Position numbers and translations under genes: made by a program
Shown: positions 44,981 through 56,760 of the stretch, piece after piece
Layout of the letters: each line of letters starts with the position of its first letter
How positions within the stretch are numbered: position 1 is the first letter of the stretch
The notes under the pieces: model-generated
Told to the model about the DNA's origin: nothing
What the model saw: the letters and a program-made list of their open reading frames with translations, nothing else
Databases searched by the model: none
From: Avena insularis
Taxonomy: Eukaryota > Streptophyta > Magnoliopsida > Poales > Poaceae
Length of the DNA: 64,000 bases
Assembly (NCBI GenBank): GCA_023614405.1
Contig: JAJUPC010000225.1
Span: forward strand, 434,001 to 498,000
Reading direction: 5' to 3'

Positions 44981-46002
44981 TGATGCAGCCCATCCTACGG
45001 ATGCGTCTACATCCCCGCCAACTAGTCCCCCAAGTGGACCGATGACCCGTGCTTGGGCCAAGCTCCTACAAGCTAAGGTTAACTCGCTCATCTCCTCGTG
45101 TGATATCAATACACCCTTGGATGGCTTGCTACTTCATTCCCAAACCCTGTGCATTCTCAGCAATGAACCCAATGAAGCATCGCCAAGGGAGGGACCAAAG
45201 GAAACCCGAGGAGATTCGCCAGAGCAAACCGGCACTAGGCCCGGCGAACCGGTTCCCACGCTGGAACCTCCGGTGACAGGCCCGGTCGACCGGCCTCCTC
45301 GCCGACAATCTCGGCCACGACCGGAATCTCCCGGCGACGATCGAAATCCTGTTCAGTAAGGCTTTCCGGTTCGCGACCGGAAATATCGGTGGCCGCCGGA
45401 ATTTCCGCGACCACTCCGGCGCCGCCGGGTCCCTCGCCAAAAATCCCCAGAGCCAAGTGAACTTTCGGGCTTGACCCGTGTAACCCCTTATTTCGCCTAG
45501 ACTTTACCGTTTCGTACCTAAACTACCCCTGTTTATGTGGTTGTCCTATAAATAGCCCCCACCCTCTATTGTAAACCCTAGACTTGGATAATTGTAGTTG
45601 AAGACACCCCTTGAGGATCTATCAACTATTTGTCTCATGCTCCTTGACAAGGAGCACCAAATTATCCATAAACCTCTTGGATTTTGCCTCGTGCGTTCAA
45701 GTTGTACAAGTCCTTGGGATCTCGGTGTCTCGTGCCCAAGTAGTCAAGATCTCATCAAGCCTCTCACCCCCGTTGTTGGCCGTGGGAGAGTGTCTTGCCC
45801 AACGCTGATCCTAGGGATTGTGTTGGACCGGTTGCCACCGGCGTGAGCTATTGGCTTGTATCGTGTTTTCGTATTTGTGTGTTCATCGAGTTCTTCGCGT
45901 GTGTGTTCGTGGATTTTGTCCCCTTCCTCCTTCCACCGCTTTCCCCTCGATTCCCACGGAATTCGTGAAAGATCAGGCCACCCCAAGGGGTCACCCCTAA
46001 CA
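44981..46002 (+). repeat. 3' LTR of element B
   Basis: TGATGCAGCCCATCC to ACCCCTAACA, 1022 bases. TATAAATAG at 45547-45555. The frame 44895-45359 runs from before the purine tract into the LTR and encodes GPMTRAWAKLLQAKVNSLISSCD. Confidence 0.93.
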
Positions 46003-46428
46003 TCTAAATAGATAGACCATTTTGATGAGGTCAACTATGGAAGTAGAGCTTACTTCTTTAGACACAACCACTGTTGAGTCAGAATGGCTGCGTGAGCTCT
46101 TGATGGACTTGCACATGGTTGAGAAACTGTCTTGGCAATCCTTTTGAATTGTGACAACCAAACTGTTATTGTTAAAGTGAACAATTCTAAGGATAACGCG
46201 AAGTCATCAAGACACGTGAAGACACGTTTGAAATCTATCAGGAAATTGAGAAACTCCGGAGTAATAACTGTTACGTATATTCAAACAGACAAAAACCTGG
46301 CAGATCCTTTTACAAAAGGACTATCACGAAATGTGATAGAAAGTGCATCGAGGGAGATGGGGTTGAGACCCATGGATGTCACACCTAGTGGTAACCCAAC
46401 CTATGTGATCAGAGATCCCGTGAATTAG
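46003..46428 (+). pseudogene. pol: Copia RNase H C-terminal part of element H
   Basis: Continues 29857. ESEWLRELLMDL-like at 46077, then open frame 46132-46428 with LNCDNQTVIVKVNN (RNase H Asp), SRHVKTRLKSIRKL, NLADPFTKGLSRNVI and EMGLRPMD, the usual end of copia pol. A frameshift near 46130 divides it. Confidence 0.88.
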
Positions 46429-46929
46429 GACCTAGGAAGAACAAGCTAGTGGTTTGACTGAGGAGAGTATTTTGTAACCGTCTCTATGTGAAGATGCATA
46501 GCTCTCATAATCTGTAAGGCAGATTGGCAACATGCCTTAATGTGTTTCTGTTGGCTTTAATTAGCAAAGATGTTGTCCTACATGGCATTCTTGTAAGAAC
46601 ACACCTATATTAGCTCATTTGTATGGCGTCACGATCTATGAGACTTGGGTGATCTCTAGTAAACTCATGAAGAGATCAGGGAGTATGACCCATATGCTCC
46701 AACCCGCGGGGTAGGCTACTGGCAGCCAGGTACTAGTTATGATTTTGAGTGAAATCTATTGGCACCAAACTTGCAATTCAAGGTTCGTCCATTGTTCAAG
46801 TTGTTGATAGGCGTGGTTCAAGATTTTAGGCGGAAGTTCAACTTAGCGATTATGCTAAAACACTGGTATATAAACAAGTAGCAAGGATTGGCAAATCTTC
46901 AAATGGGCATTTGAGATCTGGTGGGGGAT
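46429..46929 (+). other. Region between H pol and its 3' LTR
   Basis: 500 bases without a gene. Purine tract GGTGGGGGAT at 46920-46929, the typical copia form. Confidence 0.7.
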
Positions 46930-47924
46930 TTTTAGAAATAATGGGCTAAATCATTAGACCCATGTGTGATTTCAGATTTTCCGTAAATCTCAAAGCCTAT
47001 GTATGTGGAAGCCCATATGTGATTTGGCCCAAGTTGGTGGCAGCTCACATGTGTGTGGCAAGAGCAGTGGGAGCTAAAGATTAGTCCCACATGGGAAGTT
47101 GAAGGAGAGTTGCACCACCTTATATGGTGGAGTGTTGCACCACTTTGTAAGTGAGTGACAATAAGGGAGCTACACGGGCGCTCCTCCTCCGATGATGCAA
47201 CCGCTCGCACGCACGCTTGCCTCGTCACGTCACGACGCGTGCGCGCTGCGGGTTGCGGGAATCTCGCTGAGCCGAGCTTTATTTTGCTGTTCAGGAAAAT
47301 GTGTGCGGTTAGACAGACATGTCAACAGTTAGTGGATTAGGGTTTCTCCCGGATCGTGGGCTATCTATAACCGAACCGAACGTGCGCGACGTAGGATTGG
47401 TCCACTTCGTGTCCTGTACGGGATTTCTGAGCCGATCTATATAAAACTCCTGTGCGGCTTCCCACAACGTCGACACCAAACCAATCTAGGGTTTTGCCAT
47501 CCTCTACCTTGCGCCACCACGTAGTCTACTCCATCCAGCTTCTTTGGCGTGCAGCGGTCGCGAGAGCAGTCTCGGAACCACTACGCCTTTGTGATCCTAT
47601 CACGGGAGAGGCGAATAAGGTTTTAGGAAGCGCTCATGCGGCTGCTCAAGATTAAATCATCGCGCGTCTTCGATCGTCAAGCGGACCTACTACATGTCGA
47701 CTTCTTGACGAGGCTATTACCTGCAGCAACTACATGACAGCCGATCGATCGATGCGTACCGTCATCGGATCTGTTGTTCTACTATGGTACTGTTAGTGCG
47801 TATACTCTCTTTGTTCATGTTGATCAATACATCTAGTATGTTAGAAGTTCACATGATTGTAGCTATTAACATCATGATTTATATTCTGGAATTAATTGTG
47901 GAAATTATGCCTAGTAATCCAACA
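46930..47924 (+). repeat. 3' LTR of copia element H
   Basis: Begins TTTTTAGAAATAATGGGC right after the purine tract (family start TGTTAGAAATA, first bases changed) and ends AGTAATCCAACA at 47924, where F1 sequence begins. No second LTR of H is present, so the borders rest on these end signals only. Confidence 0.7.
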
Positions 47925-49209
47925 ATGTCGCACTCTCAGTGTTCATTTTCTCTTGGTGTCTACTATTTTGCAGGACTTTGGTGATGTGTTTCCAGAGGAT
48001 ATACCCGCTGGATTACCTCCCATCTTGTGACATAGAGCATCAGTTGATCGATTCAGGTATACATTACCTATCCATGCACCCTAGAGGACCAACCCCGAAG
48101 AAACTAAGGAATGTAGAAACAAGTACAAGCACTATTCGACAAAGGGTACATTCGTGTTTCTCTTAGCCCTTGTGATGTTCTGTTATTTTATTTCCTAAGA
48201 AAGATGGTACATGGCATGTGTGTAGATTGTAGAGCTATTAATAACACCACTATTGATATCGTCATCCTATTCCACGCTTAGAAGATATGCTTGATGAATT
48301 GAGTGGTTCTGCTATTTTCTCTAAGATTGATTTGTGTAGTGGTTATCATCAAATTAGGATGAAAGAAGGGGATGAGTGGAAAACTGCTTTCAAAACTAAA
48401 TTTGGCTTATATGAATGGATAGTCATGCCTTTTGGGCTTACTAATGCACCTAGTACATTCATGAGATTAATGAATCATGTTTGAGAGAATTCATTGATGT
48501 TTTGTGGTTGTTTATTTTGATGATATTCTTATCTATAGCCAGAAAGAAACTGAACATTGTAATCATATCCGTCAAGTTTTGCAAGTGTTGCGTGATAATA
48601 AATTGTACGCTAATCTTGAGAAGTGCACATTTGCAAAAGATAAGGTCATATTTTTGGGGTATGTTGTATCTAAGAATGGGGTAGAAGTAGATCAATCTAA
48701 AATTAAATCAATTCAGAATTGGCCTATTCCCATGAATGTTAGTCAAGTGCGTAGTTTCCATGGATTAGCTGGATTCTATAGTCACTTTGTGAAGGATTTT
48801 AGCACTATCATTTGCACCATTGAATGATTTGACTAAGAAAGGTGTGCTATTTGTGTGGGGCGCAGCCAAAGACATTGCATTTGATACATTGAAACATTTG
48901 ATTACTTCTGCACCATTACTTGCATTGCCTGATTTTTTAAAGCAATTTGAAGTTGAATGTGATGCTAGTGGTATAGGTATTGGTGGCGTTTTGATGCAAG
49001 AGGGTCGCCCTATAGCATATTTTTCCGAGAAACTTACTGGTGCTAGATTGAACTATCCTATATATGATAAATAATTGTATGCACTTGTTAGAGTACTACA
49101 AGTTTGGCAATATTATTTGTGGCCAAAAGAGTTTATCATACATTTTGATCATGAAGCTTTAAAGTATCTAAAAGCTCAATCAAACTTGCATAGGAGATTA
49201 GCTAAATGG
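47925..49209 (+). pseudogene. pol: RT and RNase H of element F1 (CRM-like), 5' half
   Basis: Starts in the protease/RT link (LQDFGDVFPEDIPAGLPP, 47970-48025). RT: frames with [49 protein letters not shown] (48287-48484), VVYFDDILIYSQ with intact YFDD (48504) and AKDKVIFLGYVVSKNG. RNase H: VECDASGIGIGGVLMQ, IAYFSEKLTG; a TAA at 49072-49074 replaces the Glu of [20 protein letters not shown] and NLHRRLAKW then end at the E insertion (49209). Gag and protease are missing on the left because of H and the rearranged junctions. Confidence 0.9.
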
Positions 49210-52200
49210 TGTCACATCCCAAATTTTAGATTTGGTCTTGCATATCATTCATGTCATTGCATCATGCCTTTCCATGCAAAACCGTCGATTGAAAAGGTTC
49301 GGCGAAACGCTATTTTTAAACCCCTATTTTATTTTGCTACGAGGCTCCTGCGGGAGGCTTTAGTAGGACTAGCGTTGACCACCCTTGTAGCCTAGTGGTT
49401 TCGCTCAAACCTTGACCCTAAATTGTTCCTCTCGATTTTACAAAACCGTAGGAGCAAGGATCGCTCGATTCGGAGCTCGTACGGAAAAGTTGTCGCCGTT
49501 TTAGTGAATCGTCGGAAAACGGTCCGAATTTCCGGACCGATTTCCGAGTCCGCGTCTAACTCTGCGCCGAATCAGTTTAGGACTCGCGCGAGGGGCCCAC
49601 AAAAGGACCCCACCAGGCCGAGCCGCCGCCCCCTGCCCTCGATAACCGCCCCTCCTCCTCGATCGCTACACCCGGCCGCCGCCTCCCCTCGGCTTGCGCG
49701 CCGCCGCCACCTGGTCTCGCCGCCGCCACCGTCGCCTCCTTCCGCGCCGATCGCCGCCACCAGCGCCACCCAACCCCGCCGCCAGGTAACGCCGCGCCGC
49801 CGCCTTCTCTCTCTCCGCCGCCGCGCGTCACGCCACCCGCGGCCAGCCGCCGCCAAGCCGCCCTGCCCCGCGCCATCCCTGCCGCCTGCAGCCCGCGTGA
49901 CCCCGCCGCCTCCCTGCCTCGCCGCCGCGCAGCGCTGCGCCGCCGCAGCCGCCCTGCCCCGCTGCCATCGCGCCTCGCCACCGGCCAGCGTCTTGTATCT
50001 TCTGGCCTGCGCGCTGCCGCCCGCTTGCGCGCGCTTGCGCTTACCGCCGCTGCGCTTACACCGCACGCACACACATGCACGCGTGCCGCCATCGCCGCCG
50101 CACGCGCCGTCGTCGCGTTGATGACCACTTTGACCGTGCGCTGACCGTTTACATCCGCGCAGGAAACACCACCGTCGCCGGAACCGATCGTCGCACCATC
50201 CGGGACTCGCCGCCGTCCGTTTCGCCGTTCGTTCCCGGTAAGCCTGCAGCCACCGTCAGATTTCAGATCAGCGGCTCAGATCGTACGTTGACCAGTCAGA
50301 CCCAGGCGTTGACTAGTCAGACGCCGGTCAGCGCCGATCAGCGAATCGTTGACCGATCCAGAACCTGATTGGTGGTTAATTTCGTTAATCCTTTTTGTTG
50401 ACAGATTTCGATAGAAACTTGTATAATGCGTAGAAATTAAACCGCTTGGCCAAAAAATGCAAATAAAATATGTGTAGATTCAGTGAGTCGTGTAGATTCT
50501 CGTTGTACCTTTGGTTCAGGCTTTTGCAGCAAGGTTTAGTACAGTTTAATCAAACTAGTTAGTGGCCTTTTCGGAGTAATAAATTCGTAGAAAAAGATCC
50601 ATAGCTCCAAAAATCACGTATGATATGTCCCTGGATTCAGTGGAACGAGGGAATCTCATCGTGAATTAAAAAGATAGGCTTATAGTAAAAACTTCTGTAG
50701 AAACTATCTATTGTCTTTCTGCAGTGTTTTCATTACTCGGGGAGTTTTATAATTCCTTTTTGAGTAATTCCAGTTGGTACTGTTTCTAATCAGCGATGCC
50801 TATGTGGTAGAATTTTCCCATGATTTTACAAATAGTATACTACCGGTAGTGAATTATTTGAGTTCTAGCTCTAGTTTTGAGCATTAATTTTGTCTAATAG
50901 TTTTCCTAGCGCTAAAACTATTTTCCATGCATGCAATCGATAGTATTATTGAATAGGATGATGTGGTGCAGCTGCAGCACCAACTCACTTGTCTTGCATG
51001 CATTCATGCATTATATTTGTTGCATATGCTTGTGGATTGTTTGTTTATGATTGCAATTGTATCGTGTAGATTGTGACGAGTGCAACGCTTGCTCGTGTGT
51101 GGATTGTTCTTCCGACCGCTACAACCAAGATAAGTAGATGCTACTTTGTTCATGATATCGCCCTACTATTTTCTATGCATTGTAAGTGTATTTTGTAGAT
51201 GCATGTAGGATGATACTATCGCTATGCTATGTCCTATTATGTGGTAGGGCTTTCCTTGTAGATGAACCACGTTGGTAGATGTGTAGCCATGCTATGAAGA
51301 GCGAGGGCTGGGTTACATCATTGATACTTGTTTCTAAAAGTATTGGTTTGTGAAAACTAAAACAACAATCAATGAATCTCACAGGTGTGATGGGATTGAT
51401 AATTTTGGTGGTTTATTGCGGAAGGCACCCGGTATCAAGAGAGAATGATTGGCTTCTTTATTGTGTAGCTTCGTGTACAACCATGTGCCAATAATGGAAT
51501 GGGCGGTTGGTTGGACTTAGTAGGTTAATGTAACTTTCGAACCAGCGTATCGGAGATGTAGAATTTTGGTAGGTTGGACCGGTCTTGGCGTCGGGATTGG
51601 GGTGCTACTTCCCGAACAGTCTCTTCTTGGACTTCTCCCTATCATCACCCAAAATGAGAGTGATGGTACGAGCTGGGCTGGCCAAGCCACATGGGTAAAG
51701 TGTACTAACCCCTGCAGGGTGTATAATCTAATCGATTAGCCGTGTCCCCGGTTATGGACAACTGAGCTGCTTGATATTGATTCCATGACATGTTTCTCGC
51801 TCATTCAAATTTCATAATTGTTTTAATATTGTTGGGTTAACTTAATTGGGATCTTTTCAAAGAAAATCAAAAACTTTTTATGAAAGTAGGACAAATGTAT
51901 TTGCAAATGCAAGCCAGACACAACTCCACTTGCCAAATATGCATGTAGATGTTAGTACTATTGTCTCCATTACTAGCTCTACTTGCCATACATTCCATGT
52001 ATTGACCCTTCGGGGCTGCTATGTTTCATGTTGCAGGTTATTCCGATTCTGAGTAATCGATATAGGCCACGGTACTCCACTCGGCACTTGTTCACTTGTG
52101 GGCAATTTGAAGAATGGAGGATTTACTTTATTTATGTTGCTACCTGAATAATCTGAGCTAGCTTTGGGCTAAGCTTTTATTGTAATAATGGTACTCTGGA

Positions 52201-52329
52201 TCTTCGTTATTCATGATACACGGATATTTCGCTATGTTATTCAACTTACTCTATTGTGGGCCAATGAACCGATCTAGGGATTGGCATGTCACATAGAGGC
52301 CACGGTCTTTTCAGAACCGGGGTGTTACA
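49210..52329 (+). repeat. 5' LTR of element E
   Basis: TGTCACATCCC to CCGGGGTGTTACA. A GC-rich CCG-repeat segment is at 49600-50140; the rest is AT-rich. Open frames in the GC part on both strands (49423-50121, 49572-50072, 49577-50128) are composition effects. It has 25 extra bases near 49760 relative to the 3' LTR. Confidence 0.93.
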
Positions 52330-52332
52330 GGA

Positions 52333-52346
52333 TGGTATCTGAGCCC
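52333..52346 (+). promoter_or_regulatory. PBS of element E
   Basis: TGGTATCTGAGCCC, one base different from the complement of the initiator Met-tRNA end. Confidence 0.9.
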
Positions 52347-52496
52347 GTGTGTCGACTGTAGGATCGTGACCTAGTATTGGATTAGGAAGCCATAGATTTA
52401 TTAAAACCTATATTAACTCTGTCTTTCATCTTATGCCTTTCACCCTCGTAATTCTTACCATATGCTATTCTCACACTTTCCTCTTTTACTTGGTAG

Positions 52497-53420
52497 ATGG
52501 GAGAAGTCAGGACTGAGTATGCCACCATGGAGTCACCAAGGCCCTTTGCAAGGCAGTTAGCTCAGCTCTATGATCATTGGGATTGCCACTGCCCATGTTC
52601 AAGGGAAGAAGGCTGTACACCTATGGATATGGAGAGGATGCATGGGAGATCACTACCTTCATATTCAGAGATGCCGCCTTGCCAAACCCCGTGCACTTGA
52701 TCTACACCAAGACATCTGCAGCTGGGGACTTGGAATCAACAGCCATACATGAAGCCTGTCTACTTGATGCCATAGTGTCAAACACCTACTACAGCAGATT
52801 CACCCTACGTGACTATGGGGCGTGATGAAGATGGGCACATTGTGGTTACCCGGGTGGCAGGAACAACATGCCACCCGTCGGAGGCACATAGAGGACATGG
52901 AAAGGAGAATGGAGCCCTACTGAGAAGGTGAGGATGATAAAGGAGATTGCAGATTTTGCTAGCAATGGTATGGTGGTCCAAGGACAGGAGATTGACACCT
53001 GCTTGAAGCTGTGGGAGTTACGGAGAATGCCACGATAGCGGAGATGCAACCATATCTCATCTTCATGATGCTGTGCGGAGAACACCGGAACATACACAGC
53101 AGTGCAAGGGACCGTCCGGAAAGGGATCAAACTATTGAAGCTATGACAACCCAGTTGCGCTCTCAAGCCCAGCTGAATCCACCCTCTGATGATGACAATG
53201 GAGATGATGGCAACAATGGGGATGATGATGACGATGGGGGCGATGATGATGATGAGGGCGAGGATGATGATGATGGAGCGATGATGGTGGAGGAGATGAA
53301 GCTGTTGCGATTGCAGCTGAAAGTGAAGAAGAAGAGGAGGATCCAGAAGAGGTGGAGTTTGAGGTTTCAAGTGATGACTCAGGAGAGGTGTACACTCCGC
53401 CACCATGGTTGTACCCTTGA
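52497..53420 (+). pseudogene. Pre-gag ORF of element E (unknown function)
   Basis: Starts MGEVRTEYATMESPRPFARQ and continues in the next frame with PLPMFKGRRLYTYGYGEDAW, EITTFIFRDAALPNP, IHEACLLDAIVSNTYYSRFTLRDYG. Further fragments are MIKEIADFASNGMVVQGQEID and LKLWELR. A run of Asp codons follows, and a third frame gives an acidic tail (EEEEEDPEEVEFEVSSDDSGE) ending YTPPPWLYP at a TGA (53418-53420). It lies between the PBS and gag, as D's pre-gag ORF does. The order of a strand-rich part, helix and RF...RD motif, then acidic tail, is shared with D. No known domain recognised. Confidence 0.65.
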
Positions 53421-54083
53421 GCGAGCGTCAGCGCGCATGACAGCAAGGACCTCTGCAACCTCTTCAAAGTAGATAGAAGTCCACCAATTAGTCCTCGTTA
53501 GGTAAATTCGTTAGGATTAGTCTCGATCGTTGTGAAGCTTAGTTATTAATTTAAGAGTGATTAGTTGCTTATTTGTGTACTCAATATACCAGGAATTATT
53601 TGTGTGAATTTTATGAAAGAGTTATGGCAATTTGGTTACTATCTGTGTTATTTTCGCTGCAGTTTTTCTGCTGATACAGCAGTACTGTATGATTTTTCAT
53701 ATTTTTCTGGTAACTCGGAAAAATCTGAAAAAAATTGGGATGATGCGAAACTCTCTGTATTATATGTAAAAAAATCATCTAAATTTTCTGACGAGTTTAA
53801 GTCAGGCGGAAAAATTCCATGACGCTGCTGGACTGTTTTGGCAGATTGCTGTTTTTATTGTTTAGTTGATCAACTGTTTAGTTAACCATTGCCAACTCTT
53901 GTAAAACTATTTCAGTAGGTATATACTGCTAGGACAACACCTGGGATGTTGCTGGATCACTTGTTTGTTGACGTGTTGCTTGCTTGTGATTATGCTATTG
54001 TTTGTTGTTGATTGATCATATGCACTGGTAGAATCCTATTGTCGTAGATGATTCTTTCTAAACTTACCTGTGCTGAACCGCAG
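53421..54083 (+). other. Spacer between pre-gag ORF and gag of E
   Basis: AT-rich, no supported gene. Frame 53565-53822 has no motif. Confidence 0.6.
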
Positions 54084-55050
54084 ATGCCTCCCCGCCGTCA
54101 ACCCACTGAGTTGGAGAAGCTCATGGCAGCTCAGGCACAGCTGACCCAAGTGATGACTCAGTTCATGGCAAATCAGAACAACAACAATGAAAACAATCAG
54201 CCTCAGGGAGATGCTCTCACCAGATTTCTGAGGTTAAGGCCAGCTAAGTTCTCTCTTGCTGAACCAATGGTTGCTCTCATTGGTTGCGTTCAGTCAACAA
54301 GGATCTAGTAACTGTTGGATGCCTTGATGCTGAGAAGGTGAGGTTGCGCTCACCTACTAGAGGGACCAACCGCTTCTTGGTGGGACACATTTCAGATCAC
54401 CCACCGCTGGATACGTGACTTGGGCCATGTTTGAGGAAGGTTTCATGACCATCCACTTTTGTTCAGGAGTTCTGAGCATGAAGAGGAAGGAGTTCATAAC
54501 TGCCAAACCAATCGCCGTGGCGAGTACATTGAGTTCAACAACCTGTCCGTTATGCACGAGGATGTTGACTTTGATGCAAAAAGGAGGAAAGATTCTGGAT
54601 GGCCTCGGTGATGAGCTTTCGGTCAGCTCTTGGTGGTTTATTGCCCCACTTTCCGAGGAGCTTATGGACAAGGCCAGGATCTTGGAAGGAAGCACAAGCG
54701 GTGGAAAGCCGCCAAGAGAAAGGTAACAATCATCACTCTGGTTCACATCACAAATCTAGCACTTCATTATGATGGATACTCCAAGCATGGAGGGAGTGAC
54801 CATGGGAGCCATGACCGCCACCACCATGGAGGCGATGGGCATCGTCATGACAACCATAGGAGTAACCACCACAGCCACAAGGGAGGACACTCTCACCACT
54901 CTGGAGGACACGGTGGACATGACCGCAACCATGATCGCAGCTTTGTGAAGAAGGATCTGGTGAGGTGACATGCTTCAAGTGTAAGCAGAAGGGACACTAT
55001 CTTGACAAGCTGTCCAGGAGAGGAAAGGAATTTGAAGCCAACCAACAGCG
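54084..55050 (+). pseudogene. gag: gag of element E
   Basis: Starts MPPRRQPTELEKLMAAQAQL at 54084, with an Asn-rich stretch (NQNNNNENNQ) and RFLRLRPAKF. The capsid core appears in pieces (WAMFEEGFMTIHFCSGVLSM, KRKEFITA, LDGLGDELSVSS). It is followed by a striking His/Gly-rich stretch at 54770-54950 (DRHHHGGDGHRHDNHRSNHH) and a knuckle CFKCKQKGHYLDK at 54971-55010 whose last Cys is lost. Frames change several times. Confidence 0.85.
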
Positions 55051-55089
55051 AGATGGCCACAGTGAACCACAAGATTGGAATGGGCATAG

Positions 55090-56760
55090 GAACATGTATT
55101 GATGTACCATAATCCTTCTATTTTTTAGACTTTGTTAATGATTCTTTTTGAGATAAGTATAAGTTACCTACTGAGTCTATGAAGAGGTCTTTTAGAGTGA
55201 GTTCACCAGGAGGAGATATGATAGCTAGCGGGATGCATGATTTAAGTGAGATTGGAACACACAACTTGATTGCACATTTGGTAGTGTTGGATTCACAGGA
55301 ATTAGATGTTAATACAGGTATGGATTGGATGTCTATGCATGGGGACACATAGATTGTGCCTGTGAGCTGTTTCCTCAAAACCCGGATGGTAAGAGGATTA
55401 GATTCAAGTCGGTGTGCGACCAGGAAGGTGTAAGTTGAATTCTCTTAAGGGGTTAGCATGGATCTAGTGCGGTGATTGGGATTACCAGCGTGTTTCGGAA
55501 GAGTGGCGGGTATGCCACAACGAAGTAGAGTTTCTCATCGACTGATGCGAACAGGACCTATAGCAAAGAGACCATATAAGATGGATGTGGATGAGCTGAA
55601 GGAATTGAAGAAGCATTTGAAAGAAGCGGTTGGACAAAGTTCATTCAGCCTAGTTAAGTCATCATGGGGTGCACATGTTTTGTTTGTGGAGAAGAAAGAC
55701 AACACCAAGAGATTAGTGGTGGACTACGCTCGCTGAATGAAGTAACCATCAAGAACAAGTACCCTGCCGAACATAAATGATTTGTTTGATCAAGCTGGAA
55801 GGAGCAAAGGTGTTGACAAGATTGATCTGCGATCGGCTATTTTCAATTGAAGATCCGAGGAGGGCGTAGCAAAAACCGCCTTCACCACTAGGTATGGTTT
55901 ATATGAGTATCTGGTTATGTCTTTTGGACTAACGAATGCCCGGCGTGTTCATGACCATGATGAACAAGGTATTTATTGAGTACTTGGACAAGTTAAGTGG
56001 TGGTGTTCATCGACGACATATTGATATATTCAAGGATGATGCTGAGCATAGAAACACCTCTGTTGATTATGGAGGCGAGGGAACACCGGTTGTATGCCAA
56101 ATTCAGCAAGTGTGAATTCTGGCTTAACACCATTGGGTTTCTTGGACACGTGGTGTCGGGAGAAAAATCATTTGTTGATCCAAGCAAAGTATTGATTGAG
56201 TGGGAAGCACCCAAGAATGCGGGAGAATCTGAAGCTTTTTGGGACTTGCTGGATATTACGGAGGTTCATTGAAAACTTTTCCAAGATTGCTAAGCCGATG
56301 GCTGAACTTCTGAAGAAAGAGGAAGTTTGAATGGTCAAGCGTATGTGATGCCAGCTTTCGAGGCTGAAGCATCGACTAGTGACGCGCTGTTACGTGCTTA
56401 CACGGATCTTGAAGGATTTCCAAGTGTCTTTGTGATGCTTCTCGGCGGGGACTTGGGAGTGTCTTTGATGCAAGATGGGAGAGTAGTGTCATATGCCTCG
56501 CGACAACTCAAGCACCATGGCGGAATTACCCACACACGACTTAGAGTTAGCGTCGGTGGTTCATGCGCTCAAGGTATGGAGGCATTACTTAATGGGAAAA
56601 CAACATGATGTATACACCGACCACAAGAGCCTGAAATACATATTCACCATGAAGGAGGCGAACATGAGGCAAAGGAGATGGTTGGAGCTTATCAAGGACT
56701 ATGATATGAATCTACAATACCACCGAGGAAAGGCCAATGTAGTAGCGGATGCTCGAGGCG
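55090..56760 (+). pseudogene. pol: Protease, RT and RNase H of element E
   Basis: Protease: the DSGATHS box is missing; a short deletion joins LD to FVNDSF near 55122, followed by MIASGMHDLSEIGTH, LIAHLVVLDSQELDV and GMDWMSMHGDT. RT: RPYKMDVDELKELKKHLKEAVGQSS, VLFVEKKDNTKRLVVDY, then VVFIDDILIYS with intact IDD (55997-56030), KFSKCEFWLNTIGFLGHVVS, and FSKIAKPMAELLKK-like. RNase [35 protein letters not shown] and [17 protein letters not shown], then NVVADA. About six frameshifts. Confidence 0.9.

Larger units (their letters stand above)
29858..46002 (+). mobile_element. Element B: CRM-like gypsy, internally deleted, nested in H
   Basis: 5' LTR 29858-30865, PBS, leader, gag, RT thumb to integrase, purine tract, 3' LTR 44981-46002. 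The left flank is TCTCG (29853-29857); the right flank TCTAA (46003-46007) matches only in its first three bases but restores the copia codons SRK. The PR and RT palm region is missing at about 33887. Element A and a duplicate of the B tail are inserted between 35458 and 44610. Confidence 0.88.

Noticed and set aside
49423..50128. Long overlapping ORFs on both strands in the E LTR (Ala/Pro/Arg-rich)
   Set aside because: CCG-repeat composition keeps several frames open at once. Frames are not conserved with the 3' LTR, and the region is clearly inside an LTR.
53200..53290. GAT/GAC microsatellite as an independent repeat feature
   Set aside because: It is the codon run for the acidic tail of the pre-gag ORF, so it is described there.
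52846..53467. Minus-strand His/Pro- and Ser-rich ORFs
   Set aside because: Antisense to the GAT-repeat coding for the acidic tail of the E pre-gag ORF.
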